A stretch of DNA of 64,000 bases. Origin: Bryobacterales bacterium KBS 96 (GTDB lineage: Bacteria; Acidobacteriota; Terriglobia; Bryobacterales; Bryobacteraceae). Below the pieces are notes generated by a model. It worked only from the letters and a program-made list of their open reading frames with translations, was not told where the DNA came from and made no database searches. Where the stretch lies: NCBI GenBank assembly GCA_000381625.1, contig KB906767.1:783729-847728 (forward strand), written 5' to 3'. The position numbers and the translations under genes are program-made. This document shows, in pieces, positions 1 to 10,182 of this stretch; position 1 is the first letter of the stretch; each line of letters opens with the position of its first letter.

Positions 1-2170
<2,170 letters not shown>

Positions 2171-2705
2171 ATAAAATCTACTCTTCGTTCTGAGTCTCTT
2201 TTATCGTCCGGAACCACGCCCTCACGGCTTCCGCCGCTCCGGCGCAATCCCTTCTAGCGCCCGCTGCCGCCTATTTTTCTCGCGACAGCGTCGTTTGCAA
2301 CTTGTAGTTGCCCGTCAAATCTATTCTCTTTTCAAAGATCCTGCCCCGCCTTTCAGCAGAACATCCCTCTTTTTAGCTTCTCGCCAAACCTCAGGAGCCG
2401 TCCACTGAGATCAATCTCAGTGCTGGCTTCCGATTTCTGGCCTTTATTCGCCCTCCGCCGCCCGAACAAACGAACCGGGCGCAACACCGCGGCACGTCTG
2501 ATGCAAGCATCCGGAAAGGATTCCGATTTCCGCCAGTCGCCGCGAACTTCCCTTCAGCGGCTTTGCCGGATTACCGGACTAGGGGGGACTGAATCTAATA
2601 CTACTGTAAGCGATGGACTCCGTCAAGATTTAGCGTAGGAATTTTCTAAAGCCTCTCGCAGACTCACCGAGTGTCCCAATAGAATCCGGCCAGCGTCTAC
2701 AGTTT
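2171..2705 (-). other. 23S rRNA leader region (no 16S, no tRNA)
   Basis: This 535-nt gap holds no gene that I can recognise. Read on the minus strand it looks like an rRNA leader. A boxA-like stretch (complement of 2325-2341, GATCTTTGAAAAGAG) precedes the 23S by about 150 nt. Positions 2403-2422 form a perfect inverted repeat with 9-bp arms (CACTGAGAT) and a CA loop. A promoter-like pair sits at 2598-2626. No tRNA-Ile or tRNA-Ala, the usual spacer tRNAs, is visible. Confidence 0.55.
2598..2626 (-). promoter_or_regulatory. Putative sigma70 promoter for the 23S gene
   Basis: On the minus strand, TTGACG (2626-2621) is separated by exactly 17 bp from TAGTAT (2603-2598). This would start transcription near 2590, about 420 nt before the 23S 5' end. 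The -35 is one base from consensus; the -10 is weaker (4 of 6). Its place between the 23S and the divergent gene at 2706 supports independent transcription of the 23S. Confidence 0.5.
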
Positions 2706-3428
2706 ATGACATATCGAGTAGCGTTCGCGAAGAGATTTCAGTCGGACGGCAGCGAGTCAGCGCTCGATCCGACATCTGAGCTTGATGGTTATCTGCCCGA
2801 CGGTGTTGTCGCGAGCAAAACATTCGTCGAGCGATTCGCTCCTGCCTCGGAACACAGCCAGGAGGTGCTTGACGAAGATGACGCATTTCTTGGCCTAGCA
2901 TCGGCGGAGGTTTGGGAATACGATGTGGTCGACGAGCGCGTGAAAGACTTTGAGGCCGCCGCACGAAATTCAGAAACCGTGATGGAGTTGCAGACAGTGG
3001 ATGACGGCGTCACAACATCCGATGAGGCGATGGGCGTAGCGCTCGGCGACAGCGATACACGCAATCCAAAGCAGTTCCGTCCGCGCCGGCCAGCAACGCG
3101 GGATAGTTCCGGTGTACAGGGCGGAGATGACGGTCCGGCGGGTCAGCCGACTGCCGATCCCAGCGCGGGCGGAGTGGGTCCAGGCGACACTTACGTGAGC
3201 CCGGACGAAACGGGCAGCGGTACGGACGGAATTGACGATCTAGATCTAAACGTTGTCGACGCCGACGATCCGAATCTCGGACTCACAAATCGCGGCAAAG
3301 TGGGACCGGACGATTGGGCTGCCGATACCGGGCCGACGCGCGACGCGGAGAGCGGTCTGCAACCTCTTGCCACGGACGAGGATGCCGAGCAAGGTCCCGC
3401 CGCGCGGCGCCCAACGCGAAAGCGCTAG
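2706..3428 (+). CDS. Hypothetical acidic protein
   Basis: 240-residue predicted protein that I do not recognise. Residues 1-110 look like a compact domain (start MTYRVAFAKRFQSDGS, then many aromatic and acidic residues). Residues 115-240 are low-complexity, rich in Asp, Gly, Pro and Thr, strongly acidic, ending in the basic tail RRPTRKR. There is no signal peptide or membrane segment. No convincing ribosome-binding site precedes the ATG. It is divergent from the 23S gene, whose putative promoter is only 80 bp away. The 3' part overlaps open frame that leads into the DUF5372 gene downstream. It may be cargo of the adjoining recombinase element or a host gene next to it; the sequence does not decide. 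Confidence 0.6.
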   Translation: MTYRVAFAKRFQSDGSESALDPTSELDGYLPDGVVASKTFVERFAPASEHSQEVLDEDDAFLGLASAEVWEYDVVDERVKDFEAAARNSETVMELQTVDDGVTTSDEAMGVALGDSDTRNPKQFRPRRPATRDSSGVQGGDDGPAGQPTADPSAGGVGPGDTYVSPDETGSGTDGIDDLDLNVVDADDPNLGLTNRGKVGPDDWAADTGPTRDAESGLQPLATDEDAEQGPAARRPTRKR

Positions 3429-3552
3429 CGTAGAGGCTGTTCGACGGATCGACACGATCTGCCATGGATCATGGGCCTGTGCCCACCGAATCGGGACAGG
3501 AGAGCAGACCATTCCACCGCCCTATTGCCAAAAGTCGTCGAATGCAGGTTGT

Positions 3553-3843
3553 GTGGGAAGCACGGCGGGACGATTCCGGATAACCCATCCCTTTCATCCA
3601 CTTCGTGGAGCCGAGTTCGAACTGGTAACACGAAAGCTTACCTGGGGTGAGGATCGAGTTTTCTACTACGGTCCAAGCGGGAAGCTCAAGTCCTTGTTAA
3701 CGAGTGTGACGGACGTGGCGTCGGTAGACGCCTTTGATCGCATGTCCGCCGGCCGATCGGCGTTTCGTGTGGACGATCTTTTGGAGTTGAGACGCCTTTT
3801 CGACAGCCGCTGGCAAGCCGTCGATGGAGCCAAGGGTGTGTAA
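3553..3843 (+). CDS. DUF5372 family protein (recombinase-element accessory)
   Basis: About 96 residues from a GTG at 3553. The segment RFRITHPFHPLRGAEFELV followed by WGEDRVFYY is the hallmark of DUF5372 (y4bD/y4pK-like) proteins, which accompany large serine recombinases in rhizobia and many soil bacteria. Their role is unknown. The start is uncertain: the frame is open back to 3253, but family members usually begin close to the RFRxTHPFHPL motif, so a start near 3553 is preferred. The next element genes follow after a 226-nt gap containing a promoter. The family call is firm, the start is not. Confidence 0.7.
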   Translation: MGSTAGRFRITHPFHPLRGAEFELVTRKLTWGEDRVFYYGPSGKLKSLLTSVTDVASVDAFDRMSAGRSAFRVDDLLELRRLFDSRWQAVDGAKGV

Positions 3844-4010
3844 AGTAAATATCGCCGCTACTGACAGAAGAACTTTGCCGCATGGTGGATATGCTGACCG
3901 GTGGCATGACAAGCGTGGCTGGCAACTCCAAGGCTGGTGTACTGTTGCAAGATATACAGTGAAAGCGAGCGAGAGAGGGACTTCGAAGATTGATTCACCT
4001 GAGGTTTCGC

Positions 4011-4040
4011 TTGACTGGATATGCAAATGAGGCATAATAA
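4011..4040 (+). promoter_or_regulatory. Putative promoter of the HTH-recombinase operon
   Basis: TTGACT at 4011-4016 is followed by overlapping -10 candidates CATAAT (4033-4038, 16-bp spacer) and TAATAA (4035-4040, 18-bp spacer). The HTH gene starts 30 nt further on. The stretch is clearly more AT-rich than its surroundings. Confidence 0.5.
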
Positions 4041-4069
4041 TACTTACATACTTCCCGACGAGAAATCGG

Positions 4070-4543
4070 ATGCCCAAACTGAAACAGCCCGCCCAGAAAA
4101 TGCTGGAGTTAAAGCGGACTGGCACACTCAACCCTCGTCCTGGTTCTGTTTCCGACATTCTGTTCAAACAGAATCCATTCTTCGATCCCAAGGATCTTCT
4201 TCAGGTCCGCTACGAGATGCTGCGCCGACACAGCGTGGAGGGAGTTTCGATCGTCGATGTGGCAACCAAGTTTGGCGTTTCGCGCCCCACTGTCTATCAG
4301 GCCCAGGCGGCATTCCAGCAAGCTGGCCTCAGCGGACTACTTCCCAAGCACCGTGGGCCCAAAGAACGGCACAAACTTTCGGCCGACGTTACCGAGTACG
4401 TGCGCGGCTTGAGAACTGCCGATCCTGGATTGACGACTGTCGCTTGCGTCCAAGCCGTTCAGGAGAAGTTCGGAATCGCGGTTCACCGCCGCAGCCTGGA
4501 ACGTGCGTTGGCGAGCAAAAAAAAACCGCGCAATCCGGCGTAA
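4070..4543 (+). CDS. Helix-turn-helix protein of the recombinase element
   Basis: 157-residue DNA-binding protein. Residues 58-90 form a helix-turn-helix (GVSIVDVATKFGVSRPTVYQ), followed by GLSGLLPKHRGPKERHKL, the linker typical of IS-type and invertase-type HTH proteins. A second helical region, residues 105-150, resembles a second small DNA-binding module (TEYVRGLRTADPGLT). Genes of this type sit directly upstream of large serine recombinases in DUF5372-containing elements. The gene has its own promoter-like sequence 30 nt upstream and is followed after 8 nt by the small frameshifted gene. It probably binds element ends or regulates the operon; this is inferred from context. Confidence 0.8.
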   Translation: MPKLKQPAQKMLELKRTGTLNPRPGSVSDILFKQNPFFDPKDLLQVRYEMLRRHSVEGVSIVDVATKFGVSRPTVYQAQAAFQQAGLSGLLPKHRGPKERHKLSADVTEYVRGLRTADPGLTTVACVQAVQEKFGIAVHRRSLERALASKKKPRNPA

Positions 4544-4551
4544 CATCCTCG

Positions 4552-4829
4552 ATGCCGGATGGAGCCGTGGAGGCCTACGAGGCTCTTCGCCGACAATCGG
4601 TCCAACCGGATGGACGGGGAGAGCATCTGGAAGGTCGCGGCGTTCTCATGCGCTGTGGCTTGGCAACGTGGGCTCAGCTCAGATGCGCGGCAGTATCGGC
4701 ACGTCCACCCCAATGCATGTTTCATCCGGGGCTGAAGCGCCAGCCCTCGACTCATTTGGAGTGGAACTCGTCCGCCTGGTAGCAGGGTTGATTCTCAGCG
4801 CGCGACTGGAGGGTTTTCTGCATGCCTGA
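4552..4829 (+). pseudogene. Small element accessory gene, apparently frameshifted
   Basis: Between the HTH gene and the recombinase, elements of this type carry a short helical protein of about 90 residues. Here its two halves lie in different frames. The N-terminal half is in the frame of the ATG at 4552 (MPDGAVEAYEALRRQSV, then GRGVLMRCGLATW). The C-terminal half (ELVRLVAGLILSARLEGFLHA minus its last residue) lies in the frame ending at 4829. The switch must fall around 4660-4720. The second half ends in a TGA that overlaps the recombinase ATG by 8 nt, the coupling expected of the intact gene. Either this is a decayed gene, a sequencing error, or a programmed frameshift. Confidence 0.5.
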
Positions 4830-6891
4830 ACTGAAAGTTACTCAGCAACATCTGGAACACGACGCCTATCTCTACATTCGACAGTCCACACCGCGTCAGG
4901 TCGTAGAGAATACGGAAAGCACGCAACGTCAGTATGCCTTGCGTGATCGCGCCGTGGCGCTGGGTTGGCCGCTCGAACGCATCCACGTGCTCGACTGCGA
5001 TCTCGGTAAATCAGGTTCACAATCAGCAGGCCGGGATGGGTTTCAGAAGTTGGTTAGTGAGGTCGCCCTCGGCAAGGCGGGCCTTGTAATGGGGCTGGAG
5101 GTATCGCGGTTGGCCCGGAACTCCGCCGACTGGCACCGACTGATCGAGTTATGTTCTCTCGCAGGAGCACTCATTCTCGACGAAGATGGAATCTATGACC
5201 CGGCTAACTTCAATGACAGGCTCCTTCTTGGTTTGAAAGGGACTATGTCGGAAGCGGAACTTCATTTTCTCAAGGCGAGAATGCGAGGCGGAATGATCAA
5301 CAAAGCCCGGCGTGGCGAGCTCGAGATGCGACCGCCCGTCGGTCTGGTTTATCGGGATGACGGTATTCTGATCCTCGATCCAGACGCCGAAGTACAAGCT
5401 GCGATGCGCCTGGTCTTCGAGACGTTCGACCGGACCGGGTCGGCGATGCAAACCGCGAAGCTGTTCCACGAGCAAAGTCTCCGGTTCCCTCGGCGCATTC
5501 GCAAAGGACTGAATAAGGGTGAACTGCATTGGGTGCGAGCGGCGCACTCTCGAATCCTTCAAGTGCTGCACAACCCTCGCTACGCTGGCACATTCGTCTA
5601 TGGCCGCGTCCGCACTCGCCTTTTGCCAGACGGCAGGCACAGCACGATTAAGGTTCCACGGGCGGAATGGCAGTTTGTGATTCCGGATGTTCATGTCGGC
5701 TACATCAGCTGGGAGCAGTTCGAGACGAATCAAAAGCGCCTCGCTGAAAACGCGCTGGGGTTTGGAGTAACACGGAAAGCCGGGCCGGCCCGCGAAGGGC
5801 CAGCGCTTCTGCAGGGCCGTGTCATCTGTGGGGTTTGCGGAGAGCGAATGAGCATCCACTACAACATTGCGTACCATCAAATGGCTCCTACGTATGTGTG
5901 TCAGGAGGCCGCCATACGGAGGGCGGAGAAGGTCTGCCAGCGCGTGCCGGGCAGCGTGGTCGATCAGGCGATGAGTAATCTCTTACTGGAACTGATGCAG
6001 CCGATGACCCTACAGGTCGCCCTGGCAGTCCAACAGGAGGTAGAGGCGCGTGTGACCGAAACCGATGGCTTGCGGCGAAAGCATGTTGAGCGAGCACAGT
6101 ACGAGGCTGAACTCGCCCGACGTCGTTACATGAACGTCGATCCGGACCGCCGCCTCGTCGCTGATAGCCTGGAAGCGGAGTGGAATAACAAACTCCGTAT
6201 CCTGGCGGAGGCGCAGCAACAGTATGAGCAACAGACACAAAAGCAGCGCCTGTTGATTGACACTGAAACCCGGAAGCAACTGCTCTCTCTGGCAACCGAT
6301 TTTCCACGAGTCTGGAATGATCCGTGCGTCGAACCCCGCGAGCGAAAACGTATTCTGCGTCTACTGATTGAAGATGTAACGCTAATCAACGGAGAAATGA
6401 TACAGGCCCACGTGCGTCTCCGCGGCGGGGCCACGCGTAGCCTCACCCTTACCAAGCCCTTACCAATCGCGCAGATTCGAAAGACGAGGCCGGAGGTGGT
6501 TGCCGAGATCGATGCACTGCTGGACCATCACTGCGATCGCGAGGTGGCGGAAGTTCTGAATCGACAAGGAAGGAAGACCTGGCAGGATGAGCCGTTCAAC
6601 CTGAAGAAGATTGCACATATCCGACAGGCTTTCAATCTGAAATGCCGCTATAGCCGACTGCGGGCTAAAGGACTGCTCACCGCCAAAGAGATGAGCGTAC
6701 GGCACGGCGTGACGACTACCACAATTAACGCTTGGGCGAGAGAAGGGCGGCTGAAAAAACACCGCTACGACAATGTCCGGCGCTGCCTATACGAACCGTT
6801 GGAACAGAATGCTATTCTCAAGGGCCAAGGAGGCCGGCAGGCCAAGCAGCCGATCTTCAACGTTGCACGCGCCGGACAAGGTGCAGTATGA
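4822..6891 (+). CDS. Large serine recombinase
   Basis: 689-residue site-specific recombinase. Residues 14-160 are the resolvase catalytic domain, with the nucleophile Ser22 in YIRQSTPRQ and the conserved SRLARN and LLLGLKGTMSEAELH segments. Residues 170-300 match the 'recombinase' DNA-binding domain. A zinc ribbon follows, with VICGVCGERM and later single cysteines in YVCQEA and KVCQRV. After it come a coiled-coil-like stretch (about 400-480) and a C-terminal region with HTH character (EMSVRHGVTTTTINAWAREG). Length fits large serine recombinases. Translation is probably coupled to the preceding small gene. It looks intact and presumably moves the element. Confidence 0.93.
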   Translation: MPELKVTQQHLEHDAYLYIRQSTPRQVVENTESTQRQYALRDRAVALGWPLERIHVLDCDLGKSGSQSAGRDGFQKLVSEVALGKAGLVMGLEVSRLARNSADWHRLIELCSLAGALILDEDGIYDPANFNDRLLLGLKGTMSEAELHFLKARMRGGMINKARRGELEMRPPVGLVYRDDGILILDPDAEVQAAMRLVFETFDRTGSAMQTAKLFHEQSLRFPRRIRKGLNKGELHWVRAAHSRILQVLHNPRYAGTFVYGRVRTRLLPDGRHSTIKVPRAEWQFVIPDVHVGYISWEQFETNQKRLAENALGFGVTRKAGPAREGPALLQGRVICGVCGERMSIHYNIAYHQMAPTYVCQEAAIRRAEKVCQRVPGSVVDQAMSNLLLELMQPMTLQVALAVQQEVEARVTETDGLRRKHVERAQYEAELARRRYMNVDPDRRLVADSLEAEWNNKLRILAEAQQQYEQQTQKQRLLIDTETRKQLLSLATDFPRVWNDPCVEPRERKRILRLLIEDVTLINGEMIQAHVRLRGGATRSLTLTKPLPIAQIRKTRPEVVAEIDALLDHHCDREVAEVLNRQGRKTWQDEPFNLKKIAHIRQAFNLKCRYSRLRAKGLLTAKEMSVRHGVTTTTINAWAREGRLKKHRYDNVRRCLYEPLEQNAILKGQGGRQAKQPIFNVARAGQGAV

Positions 6892-6972
6892 AACGTAAGC
6901 TTTGCGATCAGAAGTACATACGCCACAGCTTACGTCGAACCGGGCGGTATGGCAGGCTAGGTAGAAACCCTC

Positions 6973-7899
6973 GTGTCGAAACCCAAAAAAGCCTGGCTCG
7001 CCGCTGCCGCTGTCCTGCTCGTCGCGGGCATCATATTTGCAGGCTACTACTATTTCCGTCCTGCGTATCGAACTCCAACCGAACTAGTTTCGCTATTGCC
7101 CCGATCCGATGCCGTGGTCGCCTACGCCGATATCGACACCCTGCGCCGCGCCGATCTTCTGACCCGCCTCGACGGATCGAAAGCACTTGAAGACCCGGAA
7201 TACCGCGACTTTGTAAAAGAAACAGGTTTCGATTACGAACACGACCTGGACGCAGTCGCGATCGCGTCCGCGCCGGACCAATTGTTCGCGGCGCTCAGGG
7301 GGCGATTCGATTGGGCGCGGCTCAACGAGTACGCGACCCGGCACGGCGGGTCCTGCCACCAGAGTTACTGTCAGGTTCCCGGTGGCGCGTCGGGACGTCG
7401 GTTATCATTTCTGCCAGTTCGGTCCGATGTCATGGGTCTGGCTATCAGCAGAGATGCCTCGGCGGCGTATTCCGTGCTGCCGCGGCGAGGTACGCCGGCG
7501 CCGGCTGTTCCCGACTACCCGGTGTGGTTATCGCTGCCCCGGCGAATATTGGAAAATCCGGATTCGCTTCCGTCGGGAGGACAGATCTTTGCCAGAGTAG
7601 TCTCGGCGGCGAATCAGGTGACGTTGGGGATCAGCGGCGAGCCAGCATCCGGCGGAAAACTGAACTTTACCCTGCATTTGGAAGCGCAATGCGCGTCGCC
7701 GCAGAAAGCGCACCAACTCGAAACTCAGCTTACGCAAGTGACGGGATTCCTGAAGGCATTGGCCAAACAGGACAAGCAAAATGCGCCCCCCAGCGGACTA
7801 GCGGAAATGTTGGCGGGAGGGACCTTCAGCCAGGCGGGCAACCAGGCGCGCGGCCGCTGGCCGGTTCCGTCCGGGCTTATCGATTCCCTGCTCCGGTAA
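6973..7899 (+). CDS. Hypothetical membrane-anchored protein
   Basis: 308 residues from a GTG. Residues 6-29 are a single hydrophobic segment after the basic start SKPKKAW, so the protein is probably anchored in the inner membrane with the rest outside the cytoplasm. The remainder (PTELVSLLPRSDAVVAYADIDTL) resembles the uncharacterised acidobacterial proteins that contain a DUF3352-like 'PxDAxxVxxxDxxxL' start, but I cannot assign a family with certainty. It has two cysteines close together (CHQSYC, about residues 129-134). The 3' end overlaps the convergent methyltransferase gene by 23 bp. No function can be proposed. Confidence 0.7.
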   Translation: MSKPKKAWLAAAAVLLVAGIIFAGYYYFRPAYRTPTELVSLLPRSDAVVAYADIDTLRRADLLTRLDGSKALEDPEYRDFVKETGFDYEHDLDAVAIASAPDQLFAALRGRFDWARLNEYATRHGGSCHQSYCQVPGGASGRRLSFLPVRSDVMGLAISRDASAAYSVLPRRGTPAPAVPDYPVWLSLPRRILENPDSLPSGGQIFARVVSAANQVTLGISGEPASGGKLNFTLHLEAQCASPQKAHQLETQLTQVTGFLKALAKQDKQNAPPSGLAEMLAGGTFSQAGNQARGRWPVPSGLIDSLLR

Positions 7900-8752
7900 G
7901 CGCCGGGGTTTGCTCGCTGTCCGCTTTGCGCAAGCGGGCCGCGGCTTCCGCCGTTTCTCTCTCTTGGGCAGAAACCAGCGGTCCTGTCCTATGTGATTTC
8001 CGGACCACAAACCCGCGAGACCAAGGCAGCCAACAGATTCCAAATTCGAGATTCGTTTCCATCTCGGCGACTTCTATATCCTGGAATCCCGCCGTTCGAA
8101 AGTGCTCCTCCAAGTCGTCTTTTGCATACACTCTCATTTCGAGGGTTTCGCCCGGTCCACCATGAAACACAAGATTTTCCTCTATGATCTGCAGTTCGCC
8201 ATTCGCCATTCGGTTGACCAGGACGGGACCGCTTCGGAGATTTGCAATACCCCAATCATGAAGAAGTGGGAAATGCTCTTTCGTATGACCATCGGGAATC
8301 CAAGGCACGCTGAAAACAGCGAATCCGCGGGGCTTCAGCAGGCGAAACAGATTATTGAACGCCAGTTGGGCGGGCGGAGGAACGTGCTCGAATACCTCGC
8401 TCGAAACAATGAAATCGTAAGACTCAGACGCTCCTGAGTTCTCGTCCATGATGTCCAGCCGCGGTTCCCGATGGTAGAACGTGTTCTCGTAATCGAATTT
8501 GTCGCGGTGGAGCGGCTCGGCAATCGCGAGGCAATCGCTCATTCCGATGCCCTTAATCTGTCGCATTTCGGGGAAAGCCGACAGCGGCAGACTCTCGCCA
8601 AATAACTCGACCGATAACGCATGAACGATCCACCGGAAGCGCACCGTTGAGCCGCAAGAGCAGGTCGGCTGTTCCCGCGGCAGGTGGGACAAGGGGTATT
8701 CAACGCTGCACGCCGCGCCACAAATGTTGCAGGTGAATTGGGGCATTGCCAA
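7877..8752 (-). CDS. Class I SAM-dependent methyltransferase with N-terminal zinc finger
   Basis: 291 residues. The N-terminus has a probable zinc-binding knuckle, FTCNICGAAC, then PTCSCGS, spanning about residues 7-36. A methyltransferase fold follows; YDFIVSSEVFEHVPPP (about 110-125) is the usual motif after the SAM-binding strands, and LLKPRGFAVFSVPW (about 137-150) is the following strand. The classical glycine motif is degenerate. Zinc-finger methyltransferases of this layout often lie in glycan or secondary-metabolite loci; the substrate is unknown here. It is divergent from a second methyltransferase at 8970, with about 220 nt between them. Confidence 0.8.
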   Translation of the reverse strand: MAMPQFTCNICGAACSVEYPLSHLPREQPTCSCGSTVRFRWIVHALSVELFGESLPLSAFPEMRQIKGIGMSDCLAIAEPLHRDKFDYENTFYHREPRLDIMDENSGASESYDFIVSSEVFEHVPPPAQLAFNNLFRLLKPRGFAVFSVPWIPDGHTKEHFPLLHDWGIANLRSGPVLVNRMANGELQIIEENLVFHGGPGETLEMRVYAKDDLEEHFRTAGFQDIEVAEMETNLEFGICWLPWSRGFVVRKSHRTGPLVSAQERETAEAAARLRKADSEQTPALTGAGNR

Positions 8753-8969
8753 TCAAGTTTACCTTGCCTGGGATGCTCTTGCGGCCCAGTTTCGACTTAG
8801 TATTCGCCGCTCTACTCCGCTGGCTTGGCCACTCCGCCGCCTAACCTAAGCATTTCAACCATTCAGTAGCTGCTACGATACGGCGCGGCTTTTAAATAGC
8901 TTAAAGCGTTCGCCGAAATCCCCCTGCCCATTGGTCCACCGTGCCCGCGCTATCCTGAAATGGTATTTA

Positions 8970-10022
8970 ATGGGTCTGTTCTCACGCGTCTGGACATCTC
9001 TTCGAAGCGCTCCGGAGTCCTCTCTGCCGCCTCAAATGCCGGTCATTCCCGAGTACGAAGCGCGGCTAGCGAACGAAGAAGCAGTTTTCCAAAACTGCTT
9101 CAAAGTCCATGACCTACCCGCCATTTTCCACTATTGGTCGAACCGCTACGTGCGTCCCAAGCTGGAAGCGTTCGGGTTTTCCGATCCGTACGATTTTTTT
9201 CGGGTTCAGGTGGAAGAAAAGTGCCGGTTGTCGCCGGACCGTGTCCAAATCGTCAGCCTCGGCTCGGGCAATTGCGACATGGAGGTGAATCTCGCCTCTA
9301 AGTTGCGGGACCGGTCGATTTCCAATTTCGAAATCGAATGCCTCGATCTGAATCAGGCGATGCTCGATCGCGGATACGAGGACGCGAAGCAGCGCGACTT
9401 GACTTCGCACGTTACATTTAGCAAGAGCGATTTCAATGAGTGGCATCCGCGCGATTGTTATGACATAGTGATTGCTCATCAATCTCTGCACCATGTGCTT
9501 AATCTCGAAGGCTTGTTTACTTCAATTGCAGGCGGGCTGCGCGACGACGGCATCTTCATTACATCGGATATGATCGGCCGCAACGGCCACCTGCGCTGGC
9601 CCGAAGCACTTGAGATTGTTCACGAGTTCTGGCAGGAGCTGCCGGAATCGTACCGGTTCAATCAACAGTTGAAGCGGCACGAAGAGTTGTATGAGAACTG
9701 GGATTGCTCCACCCAGGGATTCGAAGGGATTCGAGCGCAAGACATACTGCCGCTGCTGGTCGATCGCTTCCACTTTCATCTTTTTATTGCTTTCGGCAAC
9801 GTAATCGATCCATTTGTGGATCGCGGCTTCGGGCACAACTTTAACGCAGAGCGTGAATGGGACAGAAACTTCATCGATCGCGTACACGCGCGGGACGAGG
9901 CCGAGATGCTCGCCGGCAATATCAAGCCGACGCACATGTTGGCGGTAATGGGAAAGCATCCGGCGGCCGCGCCGAAATTTCATCCGCCGCTATCGCCCGC
10001 ATTTTGCATCCGGCAGCCGTAA
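8970..10022 (+). CDS. Class I SAM-dependent methyltransferase
   Basis: 350 residues from the ATG at 8970; an upstream TTG at 8931 in frame would add 13 residues and has no better support. The SAM-binding motif is VQIVSLGSGNCDMEVNLA (about residues 93-110), followed by the acidic loop ECLDLNQAML and YDIVIAHQSLHHVL, the motif before strand 4. The N-terminal 60 residues are variable and precede FHYWSNRYVRPKLE. It pairs with the divergent methyltransferase at 7877-8752. The substrate cannot be told. The C-terminus (KPTHMLAVMGK) is typical of small-molecule methyltransferases. Confidence 0.85.
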   Translation: MGLFSRVWTSLRSAPESSLPPQMPVIPEYEARLANEEAVFQNCFKVHDLPAIFHYWSNRYVRPKLEAFGFSDPYDFFRVQVEEKCRLSPDRVQIVSLGSGNCDMEVNLASKLRDRSISNFEIECLDLNQAMLDRGYEDAKQRDLTSHVTFSKSDFNEWHPRDCYDIVIAHQSLHHVLNLEGLFTSIAGGLRDDGIFITSDMIGRNGHLRWPEALEIVHEFWQELPESYRFNQQLKRHEELYENWDCSTQGFEGIRAQDILPLLVDRFHFHLFIAFGNVIDPFVDRGFGHNFNAEREWDRNFIDRVHARDEAEMLAGNIKPTHMLAVMGKHPAAAPKFHPPLSPAFCIRQP

Positions 10023-10040
10023 CGGCAACCCCAGGTTGTG

Positions 10041-10148
10041 TTGATTCAGAGCCGCATTGCGTTGGCAAGCAGACGGCCTTTCGACAATCGGGCAACGCGC
10101 ACACTGGCGTGCGCAGCTCCGTTTCCAGATTGCCTTGATTCAGAGCCG
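10041..10148 (+). repeat. 14-bp direct repeat pair upstream of rsh
   Basis: TTGATTCAGAGCCG occurs at 10041-10054 and again at 10135-10148, 94 bp apart, in the gap before rsh. Between the copies GCGCAC and GTGCGC (about 10097-10113) can form a short hairpin. The pair could be remnants of a repeat or tandem regulator sites. Confidence 0.5.
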
Positions 10149-10182
10149 TGTTGCGCATGTTCTAACCTGAAACTAAGCATTC

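Larger units (their letters stand above)
3553..6891 (+). mobile_element. DUF5372/HTH/serine-recombinase element
   Basis: A four-gene block, DUF5372 protein, HTH protein, small helical protein (frameshifted) and large serine recombinase, is a recurrent mobile module first seen in rhizobia as y4b/y4p genes. The limits given are those of the genes; I could not identify terminal repeats or attachment sites. The acidic gene at 2706 may belong to it. The block sits immediately behind the 23S promoter region and ends within 82 nt of the next host-like gene. Confidence 0.65.
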
